NCBI GenBank assembly: GCA_937891445.1
Contig: CALAFV010000575.1
Span: 1 to 20,664, forward strand
Direction: 5' to 3'
From: an uncultured Phycisphaerales bacterium
Lineage (GTDB): Bacteria; Planctomycetota; Phycisphaerae; Phycisphaerales; UBA1924
Length of the DNA: 20,664 nt
In this document: positions 6,372 to 15,112 of the stretch, one piece after another
How positions within the stretch are numbered: position 1 is the first letter of the stretch
Layout: every line of letters starts with the position of its first letter
Notes under the pieces: generated by a model
What the model was told of the DNA's origin: nothing
The model's database searches: none
What the model saw: only the letters and a program-made list of their open reading frames with translations
Program-made: the position numbers and the translations under genes

Positions 6372-6662
6372 TCAGCGCGGGACCGGCTCGGGCGTCAGGC
6401 GGCTCGGGCGGTCAACGTAGAACGCGCGGCCGAGGTCCTGCAGCAACATGCGGCCGTTCTCGTCAAACATCAGCGCCAGCGCGTTGTCGACGTCGGCCTG
6501 GCGCTGGTACAGCGTGTCGAGTTCGGGCGTCAGGTTGCGCCGGATGCGGGCAGCGCGACGGTCGGCCTGCGTCTCGCACCCCGCCAGCGGGGCCGCGACA
6601 ACCACGGCCAGGGCCGCGATGGTGATGGTGGAGCGAAGGATGGATTGTGCGGGGCGGGACAT
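6372..6662 (-). CDS. Small predicted lipoprotein
   Basis: The 96-residue protein has an N-terminal signal (basic MSRPAQSILR, then a hydrophobic stretch at 12-27) ending in the lipobox LAGC with Cys29. The mature part is a basic, helical 67-residue segment (QADRRAARIRRNLTPELDTL and on) ending in a Pro-rich tail. I do not recognise a family. The start at ATG 6662 is well supported: AGGAG lies about seven bases upstream and a good promoter (TTGACG, 17 bp, TACAAA) lies before that. Longer in-frame extensions upstream have different base usage and were not accepted. It is convergent with parB across a hairpin and divergent from the YjfB-like gene. Outer-membrane or periplasmic anchoring is inferred from the lipobox. 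Confidence 0.8.
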   Translation of the reverse strand: MSRPAQSILRSTITIAALAVVVAAPLAGCETQADRRAARIRRNLTPELDTLYQRQADVDNALALMFDENGRMLLQDLGRAFYVDRPSRLTPEPVPR

Positions 6663-6686
6663 GCGAAACTCCTTGCAGGACCGGGC

Positions 6687-6715
6687 TTTGTACCGGCAGG
6701 GCGGCCGAGCGTCAA
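6687..6715 (-). promoter_or_regulatory. Sigma-70-like promoter of the lipoprotein gene
   Basis: On the minus strand TTGACG (6715-6710) and TACAAA (6692-6687) are separated by exactly 17 bp. Initiation would fall near 6680, leaving a leader of about 18 bases that contains AGGAG. This is the best -35/-10 pair in the window. Confidence 0.55.
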
Positions 6716-6833
6716 GCCCGTACGCGGCCCCGGGGCCGGCGGTTGACAACCCGCCCGCATATTCGGAACCGGTACGGATGCCGGCCGCCGACTCCCCCTC
6801 CCGCCGCGCCGCCCCCGTGCCGATACAGGGAGT

Positions 6834-7046
6834 ATGACGATCGACGCCGCCGCCGCACTCTCGGTCCAACGCGTCGCCAGCGAGGCGGGCTTTCGCGTCG
6901 CCCGCAAGATGCTCGACATCCAAGAGCAGCAGGGGCAGGCGGCCGTCGCCCTGATCCAGGCCGCCGCGGAACTCGCTGCGTCGGTCGCCGCGGCCGCCGG
7001 GCCCGGCCCGGATGGGCTCGGGTCGCTCATCGACGTCACGGCCTGA
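6834..7046 (+). CDS. YjfB-like putative motility protein
   Basis: The 70-residue product is a single amphipathic helix (about 5-55, with KMLDIQEQQGQAAVALIQ) followed by a short tail ending LGSLIDVTA. This matches the layout of the YjfB family: a 60-70 residue helix with a k.LD...qqg...l core and a terminal LG..ID..A. The family is only putatively linked to motility and its mechanism is unknown. The similarity is judged by eye. ATG 6834 is preceded by AGGGAG with one base between, too close for normal use, and by TACAGG ten bases upstream, so how it is started is unclear. It is divergent from the lipoprotein gene. No flagellar genes are visible in the window. Confidence 0.6.
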   Translation: MTIDAAAALSVQRVASEAGFRVARKMLDIQEQQGQAAVALIQAAAELAASVAAAAGPGPDGLGSLIDVTA

Positions 7047-7290
7047 CGCGGCACGCACCCGTCCTAACGCGTTCTCATCCTCATCCCCCGGAGCAGTCAG
7101 TCGCTCGAACCGCTCCGCCTGCGCCTCGCGCTCGGTCTGCGCCACGGCCCGTGGCAGGCCGGATGCCAGAACGGCAGCCCCGGCATCGCTCCGAGCCCGT
7201 CCCCATGCGATCTCCGCGTTCTTCCCGGCCCTCGCCTGGCGCGCGGTTTGCCATGCTCCTCCCAACGCCGCGCGGCTCGTACCGTGCAGC

Positions 7291-7296
7291 GGGAGG
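7291..7296 (+). promoter_or_regulatory. Shine-Dalgarno of clpB
   Basis: GGGAGG lies seven bases before ATG 7304 and excludes the much longer in-frame extension upstream. The 257 bp between the YjfB-like gene and clpB otherwise hold no gene that I can support. Confidence 0.7.
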
Positions 7297-7303
7297 TCTC
7301 ATC

Positions 7304-10033
<2,730 letters not shown>

Positions 10034-10049
10034 CAGCGGAAGCGTTGCC

Positions 10050-10712
10050 TCACTCTCGTGCGGCTGTTCGGACCTCACGTCTCCCGCCCGAAGCGGGCGG
10101 CGGCGGGTCCGCCCTGCCCGTCCGCCACACCGCCAGCGGCAGGACCACCGCCGGCTCGCCGTTGTCGCGGAACCACGAGTCCACGGCGAACAGTTCGCCC
10201 GTGGCCCGCTCGCGGACGACGGCGGTGCGGTGCGCGCCGATGAGCCAGCGATACCGCCGCACCGGCCGCTCAACATCGTGGTGGGCCAGCAGCCCCTCCT
10301 GCGCCAGCAGCCGCAGGTAGACATCCGTGTTCGTGGACTCGTCGATGCAGTCCATCTGGCCGACGCTGCCGTACGGCGAGGCGTTGCGGGCCAGGTCCTC
10401 GCCGGCGGGCGTCTGCTCGCCGGCGATGCGCTCCAGCACCCCGACCGCCTCGGCGATGGCCTCACGCTCCTGCGCGGCCGTCGGCGCGGGCGGGTCGAAC
10501 AGCGCCGCCACCGAGCGCCACTCCGCCTCGGAGATCACGAACGCGGCCGGCTCCACGGCGCCCTTGCCGTAGCGGATCGGCACCGCCGCGAGGCTGATCG
10601 GCGCCTCGGGCGCGGCCGGCCGGGCCGCGCACCCCGGCCCCACAACGGCGGCCGCCACGAGAACCGCGCAGACACACGTGCGAAGCCAACAATGGCCCGA
10701 TCGACTGGGCAT
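10050..10712 (-). CDS. Predicted exported protein, possible Cys-His-Asp (transglutaminase-like) fold
   Basis: The 220-residue protein has an N-terminal hydrophobic signal (about 10-26) ending VVGPGC, a lipobox-like site with Pro at -2, so lipidation at Cys28 is possible but not canonical. A helical region (60-105) follows, then the conserved-looking core SPYGSVGQMDCIDESTNT (112-129), LIGAHRTAVV (157-166) and ELFAVDSWFRDNGEP (173-187). I recall this MDCIDEST...AVDSWF...DNG pattern in uncharacterised proteins of Proteobacteria. The order Cys122 at a helix start, His161 on a strand and Asp178 on the next strand is what transglutaminase-like and papain-like cysteine enzymes show. That assignment is my inference. 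The Pro/Gly/Arg-rich C-terminus (203-220) looks disordered. It is convergent with clpB (16 bp) and divergent from the next gene (112 bp). Confidence 0.75.
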   Translation of the reverse strand: MPSRSGHCWLRTCVCAVLVAAAVVGPGCAARPAAPEAPISLAAVPIRYGKGAVEPAAFVISEAEWRSVAALFDPPAPTAAQEREAIAEAVGVLERIAGEQTPAGEDLARNASPYGSVGQMDCIDESTNTDVYLRLLAQEGLLAHHDVERPVRRYRWLIGAHRTAVVRERATGELFAVDSWFRDNGEPAVVLPLAVWRTGRADPPPPASGGRREVRTAARE

Positions 10713-10824
10713 GGGCCTCTAGGTCGGCCAGCGGAAGGGCTTGGGTAAGTCCGATCCGGCCCCGACCTGCCGGCGTAGGAGTCCCACGCGCCCCCTCCTC
10801 CCGCCTCCCTGAGGTCGAGCACCC

Positions 10825-11916
10825 GTGCCCGAGCCCTCCGCGCCTTCGCCAGAGTCCGATCACGTGCCACCCCCCGCGCCCGGTCCCCGCGCGCCGCTGC
10901 CCGTGCTCGGCGCCCTAGCGTGGCTCACCACCGGCGGGGCCGCGGCGGCGATGCTCGGCGGGGCGCTCTGGCCCGCGGCGCTGGAGGAGACGGCGCGCCT
11001 GTACGTGCTCGCGAGTTTCGCGGCGTTCCTCGCGATCGTCTTCCGGTTCCAGATCGGGCTGGGACTGCTCGTCGCGGCGTTCTTCGGCGCGGCGACGCGC
11101 CGGCGGCGGCTGGCCGCGATCGCCGGGGCGCTGGCGCTGGTCGCCGTGGCCCCGGATCTGTGGCTCTACCGCCCGCGCTCCGCGCCGCAGGTCGCTCCCG
11201 GCGCCGACACGCTCACCGTGCTGAGCATCAACCTCCTCTACTCCCGCGCCGACGCCAGCGCCGTGGCGCGCGAGGTCGCCGCCACGGACCCGGACGTGAT
11301 CGTCTTCCAGGAGTTCTCCGACCGCGACGCCGCGCGGCTCGCCGGTGTGCTCGACGCCGCGTACCCGCACCGCGTCAGCGTGCCGCGCGACGATGCGTTC
11401 GGCCAGGCGGTCTACTCGCGCCGGCCGTTCCTTGCGCCGCCGCGGCTGTACCCGCCGGGCGACGGGTGGACCGAGCCGCAGATCGCGGTGGACGTGGAAG
11501 TGGGGGGGCGGCCGGTGCGCCTCATGAACATTCACCTCCTCTCGCCGGTCGGCCCGAGGTACATCACCGAGCAGCGCCTTCAGGCCGCGCGGCTCAGCGA
11601 ACTGGTCCGCTCCGAGATCGACGCGGGCGTGGACTTGGTGCTCGCGGGCGACTTCAACGCCACGCCGGGGAGCCATCACTACCGCGCGATGGAGCAGGCG
11701 GGGCTGCGCGAGTCGCACGCCGCGGCGGGCCGGGGCCGGGGGACGACCTGGTGCCGCGCCGGGCGCCTGGCGCACCTCCCCGGGATCCGCCTGGATCACG
11801 TCTTCTTCAGCCCCGGGCTGGTCTGCCTCGAGGCCAGGACGGGCGGAGACACGGGGTCCGACCACCGGCCGGTGATGGCGCGGATCGCGCGCCGCCCGGC
11901 CGCCGACCCTTCGTGA
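10825..11916 (+). CDS. Membrane-anchored endonuclease/exonuclease/phosphatase family protein
   Basis: The 363-residue protein has three predicted membrane helices (about 27-50, 58-74 and 77-113, the last possibly two) and then an EEP (DNase I-like) domain. Catalytic landmarks are SINLLYS (Asn136), IVFQEFSD (Glu163, metal ligand), MNIHLLSP (His237), LAGDFNATP (Asp276, Asn278), RLDHVFFS (Asp324, His325) and GSDHRPV (Asp346, His347). The full set is present, so a metal-dependent phosphodiesterase acting outside the cytoplasm is likely. Family members cut nucleic acids, sphingomyelin or phosphoinositides; this one cannot be assigned a substrate. The start is GTG 10825, with GAGG ten bases upstream; a GTG at 10864 is an alternative. 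It is followed after 64 bp by a second phosphoesterase gene on the same strand. Confidence 0.85.
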   Translation: MPEPSAPSPESDHVPPPAPGPRAPLPVLGALAWLTTGGAAAAMLGGALWPAALEETARLYVLASFAAFLAIVFRFQIGLGLLVAAFFGAATRRRRLAAIAGALALVAVAPDLWLYRPRSAPQVAPGADTLTVLSINLLYSRADASAVAREVAATDPDVIVFQEFSDRDAARLAGVLDAAYPHRVSVPRDDAFGQAVYSRRPFLAPPRLYPPGDGWTEPQIAVDVEVGGRPVRLMNIHLLSPVGPRYITEQRLQAARLSELVRSEIDAGVDLVLAGDFNATPGSHHYRAMEQAGLRESHAAAGRGRGTTWCRAGRLAHLPGIRLDHVFFSPGLVCLEARTGGDTGSDHRPVMARIARRPAADPS

Positions 11917-11980
11917 GGCTGGTTCGGGTCCATCGTCTTCGGGTAACCTGTGGCCGAGCGCCACGCCCGAGGAGCAACCC

Positions 11981-12967
11981 ATGGGCCCATCGATCTCCCG
12001 TCGCACAATGCTGAAAGCCGCGGGGGTGCTGGGAGCGGCCGGCGCGCTCGGCCTCGCCGGTCCCGCATCCATCGCCGCACAGGCTACGCCCGCTCAGCCC
12101 CGGCGCCGGCGCGTGCTGCGCCTCGCGCACCTGACCGACCTGCACATCCAGGCGGAAAGACAGGCGTATGAGGGCGTGGTCTCCTGCCTGCACCACGTCC
12201 AGTCGCAGGAGGACAAGCCGGATCTGATCCTGACCGGCGGCGACCTCATCATGGATGCGCTGGCCACGGGGCGCAACCGCGTCAAGGCCCAGTGGGACCT
12301 GCTCACCAAGGCACTCAAGAGCGAGTGCTCGATCCCGATTGAGCATTGCCTCGGCAACCACGACATCTGGGGGTGGCACAAGGGCAAGAGCGGCACCACC
12401 GGCAACGAGGAGCAGTGGGGCAAACGCTGGGCTTTGGACCTGCTGGGTCTCCCCGGCCCGTATCGCTCCTTCGACCGCGCGGGGTGGCACTTCGTCGTCC
12501 TCGACAGCGTGCACCCCGACGGCGACGACGCGACCGGCAAGTACATCGGCAAACTCGACGAGGCCCAGCACGAATGGCTCGCGGCGGACCTGGCCGCGGT
12601 CCCCGCGACCACGCCGGTGCTGGTCCTCTCGCACATCCCGATCCTCACCGTGACGCCGCTGGTCGGCGGTCAGGACAAAGACCGCCGCGACTGGCGCGTC
12701 CCCGCGGCGCTGATGCTCACCGACTGGCGCCGGCTGCACAAACTCTTCCAGAAGCACCCGAACGTCAAACTCGCCCTGAGCGGCCACATGCACCTGCACG
12801 ACCGCGTCGAGTACGGCGGCGTGACGTACATCTGCGACGGCGCGGTCTGCGGCAACTGGTGGAAGGGCCGGCACATCGACTGCGACGAGGGGTACGGCCT
12901 GGTGGACCTGTACGACGACGGCACCTTCGAGCACCGGTACGTGACGTACGGGTGGAAGGCCAGGTAG
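11981..12967 (+). CDS. Tat-exported calcineurin-like metallophosphoesterase
   Basis: The 328-residue protein begins with a twin-arginine signal (SISRRTMLKAAG, then a hydrophobic Ala/Gly/Leu stretch to about 33), so it should be exported folded. The calcineurin-like motifs follow in order: DLHIQ (Asp53, His55), GGDLI (Asp88), GNHD (Asn126, His127), LSHIP (His218) and GHMH (His269, His271). These bind two metal ions and support phosphomonoesterase or cyclic nucleotide/lipid phosphodiesterase activity; the substrate is unknown. AGGAG ends six bases before ATG 11981, and TAACCT at 11944 is a possible -10. The protein is close in layout to CpdA-like enzymes but is longer and exported. It follows the EEP gene on the same strand, and a hairpin follows its stop. 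Confidence 0.9.
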   Translation: MGPSISRRTMLKAAGVLGAAGALGLAGPASIAAQATPAQPRRRRVLRLAHLTDLHIQAERQAYEGVVSCLHHVQSQEDKPDLILTGGDLIMDALATGRNRVKAQWDLLTKALKSECSIPIEHCLGNHDIWGWHKGKSGTTGNEEQWGKRWALDLLGLPGPYRSFDRAGWHFVVLDSVHPDGDDATGKYIGKLDEAQHEWLAADLAAVPATTPVLVLSHIPILTVTPLVGGQDKDRRDWRVPAALMLTDWRRLHKLFQKHPNVKLALSGHMHLHDRVEYGGVTYICDGAVCGNWWKGRHIDCDEGYGLVDLYDDGTFEHRYVTYGWKAR

Positions 12968-12989
12968 CCGCCGCGCACCGTCGCCCGGC

Positions 12990-13009
12990 CCCGGCGGCCC
13001 GCCGCCGGG
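12990..13009 (+). terminator. GC-rich hairpin after metallophosphoesterase gene
   Basis: CCCGGCGG (12990-12997) and CCGCCGGG (13002-13009) form a perfect 8-bp stem with a four-base loop. It lies 22 bp after the stop codon and just before the -10-like hexamer of the next gene. There is no T-tract. Given the high GC content, chance formation is possible. Confidence 0.4.
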
Positions 13010-13016
13010 CGCTCGC

Positions 13017-13022
13017 TACGCT
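13017..13022 (+). promoter_or_regulatory. -10-like TACGCT, leaderless start of class IV enzyme gene
   Basis: TACGCT begins exactly 12 bases before ATG 13029, and there is no Shine-Dalgarno. It follows directly after the hairpin that may end the previous transcript. Confidence 0.45.
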
Positions 13023-13028
13023 TGCCGC

Positions 13029-14051
13029 ATGACAGCGGTGTTCCTCAACGGCGCGTTCCTCGACCCCGGTGTGGCGAAGGTCTCGGCCTTCGACGCCGGC
13101 TTTCAGCACGGCGTCGGGCTCTTCGAGACCATGCTCGGCGGCGTCCAGGCGGGCGTGCCCGAGCCCGACGACGTCTGGGTCGTCGATCTGCACTTTCACC
13201 TGGAGCGCCTCGCCGCCTCGGCCTCCGAACTGGGGCTGATGCAGTCGCTGCGGACCACCGCCCTGGCCGACGCCGTGCTCGAGACGGTCCGCCGCTCGGG
13301 TCTTCCCCGGGCGCGCATCCGTCTGACGCTCACCGGCGGCGACCTCAACATGCTCACCGCCGCACGCTCCGGCGGCGGCGAAGCAGGGGGGCAACGCGGC
13401 GGGCCGGACCCGACGGTGATGATCGTCGCCCAGCCCGCGACCGAATACCCCGACGCCATGTTCGAGCACGGCGTGGCGGTCACAATCGCCGACGGGCGGG
13501 CCAACCCGCTCAATCCCTTCGAGGGGCACAAGACGCTCAACTACTGGTGGCGCCTGCGCGAACTCCAGCACGCCGGCGCCAAGGGCGGCGCCGAGGCCGT
13601 CGTGCTCAGCGTCACCAACCACCTCGTCGGCGGGTGCGTCAGCAACATCTTCCTGGTCAAGGACGGCGAACTGCTCACGCCGATCGCCCGCGGCGAGGAA
13701 CTCGAGGTCGCCTCCCCCGGATCATCCTCCGCCGCGGCCGAGGGCGTCGAGCCCACCGCCGCGGCCCGCGCCGGCGCCGGGAAGCGCACGCCCGCCGTGC
13801 TCCCCAGCCCGGTCCTGCCGGGAATCGTGCGCTCGTGGGTCCTGAGCCGGGCCGAGATCATGGACGTCCCGGTCCGCCGGCGCATGCTCAGCATCACCGA
13901 CCTGCTCGCGGCCGACGAGGTCTTCCTCACCAACTCGAGTTGGGGCGTGCTGCCGGTGGTGCGCGTGGAGCGCGAGACCGTCGCCGGAGGCGAGGTCGGA
14001 CCGATCACGCGGCGCCTGCGGCGAGCGTGGGTCGACGCGACCGTTTCCTGA
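13029..14051 (+). CDS. Aminotransferase class IV (PLP fold type IV), atypical
   Basis: The 340-residue protein has the class IV layout. It begins VFLNGAFLDPGVAKVSAFD, then GLFETM (30-35), HLERLAASA (57-65, with the phosphate-binding Arg60), the PLP lysine in FEGHKTLNY (Lys168), SNIFLV (205-210), LPGIVR (263-268) and DEVFLTNSSWGVLPV (296-310). The family includes branched-chain and D-amino acid aminotransferases and 4-amino-4-deoxychorismate lyase. The TNSSWGVLPV ending looks somewhat closer to the lyase group, but I would not assign it. Two oddities stand out. The Glu that usually contacts the PLP ring nitrogen, in the (E)G..sN.F motif, is Gly201 here (LVGGCVSNIF). An Ala/Ser/Gly-rich insert (about 221-257) splits the region between LLTPIA and LPGIVR. 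The start ATG 13029 is supported by TACGCT 12 bases upstream. Confidence 0.82.
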   Translation: MTAVFLNGAFLDPGVAKVSAFDAGFQHGVGLFETMLGGVQAGVPEPDDVWVVDLHFHLERLAASASELGLMQSLRTTALADAVLETVRRSGLPRARIRLTLTGGDLNMLTAARSGGGEAGGQRGGPDPTVMIVAQPATEYPDAMFEHGVAVTIADGRANPLNPFEGHKTLNYWWRLRELQHAGAKGGAEAVVLSVTNHLVGGCVSNIFLVKDGELLTPIARGEELEVASPGSSSAAAEGVEPTAAARAGAGKRTPAVLPSPVLPGIVRSWVLSRAEIMDVPVRRRMLSITDLLAADEVFLTNSSWGVLPVVRVERETVAGGEVGPITRRLRRAWVDATVS

Positions 14052-14075
14052 TGTGACTCCTCCAACGGGGCGCGG

Positions 14076-14780
14076 TCAGCGACGGCGGCGGCGGGCCGCA
14101 ACCAGGCCCAGCCCGGCCAGGCCCATGGCGCCCGCGGTCGGCAACGGGATCAGCAGCAGTTGGTCCTGCGACCCGCTGTTGACGATCGCCGCGAGGTTCG
14201 TCACCCCCACGCCGTTGTAGGCCAGCAACTGGGTCCGCAGCGACTCGAAGATCGTGGTCACCGTGCCGAAGTGGGAGTCGCCGCTGAGGAAGCGGATGTT
14301 CCCGTCCGTGCGGCTGAGGTTGCCCGTGGCCGCATTGGCCGCGTCGAAGTCGTACACGATCTCCCAGATCATCATCTGGAAGGCCGCCGCGTAGTCGGCG
14401 GAGGTGTTCTGCTGCCCGGCGGCCAGGTCGTACAGGCGGGCCAGCATGAGGGCCTTCTGATCGCCCATCGGGGGGCCCGGATTCGGGGCGTTGGACGGCG
14501 CGACCAGGTCGAACACCCGCCAGTTGCTGTTGACCAACTGGGTCACCTCGGTGCAGAAGGTCCGGATCTGCCCCGTCAGGCCCGCGGCCGCCCCGGTCCC
14601 GTTGCGGAACTCGTGGATCAGTTCGCCGGCGTGAACGGTGACGTTGGCCACGCCGGAGACCTGCACCGTCCGGTGCAGGCCGCTGCCGACGAACCGGGCT
14701 TCGACCGTGTCCGCGCTGGCGGCGCCGGCGGCGGCAAGCAGCGAAACAACAGCGACAACAGCAGGGCGCGTACGGAACAT
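14076..14780 (-). CDS. Secreted PEP-CTERM-like protein with possible thioester domain
   Basis: The 234-residue protein has a signal peptide (MFRTRPAVVAVVSLLAAAGA, cleavage likely after ASA at 23). It ends with IPLPTAGAMGLAGLGLVA followed by five or six Arg, a planctomycete-style variant of the PEP-CTERM sorting tail (Pro motif, hydrophobic helix, Arg cluster). The ectodomain has TFCTEV (Cys76) and, later, AAAFQMMIWEIVYD (131-144, Gln135). This pairing of an FC motif with an F/TQ..IWE motif resembles Cys-Gln thioester adhesin domains, so a self-formed covalent bond is possible; that is an inference. ATG 14780 is chosen because the signal peptide begins there and GAGGGG lies about eight bases upstream. 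TTGACG (14825-14820) and TATCTG (14804-14799), 15 bp apart, are a weak promoter candidate. Convergent with the class IV enzyme gene (24 bp). Confidence 0.82.
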   Translation of the reverse strand: MFRTRPAVVAVVSLLAAAGAASADTVEARFVGSGLHRTVQVSGVANVTVHAGELIHEFRNGTGAAAGLTGQIRTFCTEVTQLVNSNWRVFDLVAPSNAPNPGPPMGDQKALMLARLYDLAAGQQNTSADYAAAFQMMIWEIVYDFDAANAATGNLSRTDGNIRFLSGDSHFGTVTTIFESLRTQLLAYNGVGVTNLAAIVNSGSQDQLLLIPLPTAGAMGLAGLGLVAARRRRR

Positions 14781-15112
14781 GCGGGCTTCCCCTCTTGCCA
14801 GATACAACTGGATGTGTCGCGTCAAGGTCGGGCCGAAACCCGGAGGCGCCGGTTGCGGCGCCTGACACCGTCTATCCTGGGCGGCTCGACGCGGTGCTGA
14901 ACAATAGCCGCGCCACGGATTTGTGCAAGCCCCCTCGCTTTTTCGCAACCAAATCTTCACGAGCCTCGTCCGAGAATTCGGCCCGCTGGGGCGATAATCG
15001 GGGCCCGCGCTGGTTCTCGGTCTAGCATCCCCACCCGGAAGGGCGGCGTCGCAGCCGCCGCCTCGCGAGACACCGACCTCCGTTGCCCATCGGACCACGA
15101 GGACCCGCCGCC
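14781..15112. other. 332-bp divergent intergenic region, no gene
   Basis: This region separates the PEP-CTERM-like gene (-) from the MscS gene (+). I see no coding sequence. It holds a weak TTGACG/TATCTG pair for the leftward gene, a perfect hairpin at 14844-14863, a relatively AT-rich patch at 14917-14961, and -10-like hexamers on the plus strand: TATCCT near 14873, GATAAT at 14993 and TAGCAT near 15023. None has a convincing -35 partner, so the mscS promoter is not fixed. Confidence 0.5.
14844..14863. other. Perfect 8-bp hairpin upstream of divergent genes
   Basis: AGGCGCCG (14844-14851), loop GTTG, CGGCGCCT (14856-14863). It lies 64 bp upstream of the PEP-CTERM-like start, beyond the weak promoter candidate, and 250 bp upstream of mscS. 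It could be an operator or a 5' leader hairpin of a long mscS transcript. Confidence 0.3.

Noticed and set aside
6743..6765. TTGACA with TATTCG as a promoter for the YjfB-like gene
   Set aside because: The spacer is only 11 bp and nothing -10-like lies at 16-18 bp. The TTGACA is better explained as part of a palindrome.
6663..7265. An N-terminal extension of the 96-residue lipoprotein gene to about 297 codons
   Set aside because: The extension runs antisense through the YjfB-like gene and bypasses a signal peptide, an SD and a good promoter located at the short start. Codon usage in the first part is unlike its neighbours.
6647..7303. An upstream extension of clpB by 219 codons
   Set aside because: The family N-terminus and a GGGAGG site lie at 7304; the extension is Arg/Pro-rich and overlaps two other genes.
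11915..11950. GGTTCGGGTCC, resembling a tRNA T-arm
   Set aside because: The flanking bases do not form a 5-bp stem (GCTGG against CCATC), and no acceptor or anticodon stem fits around it.
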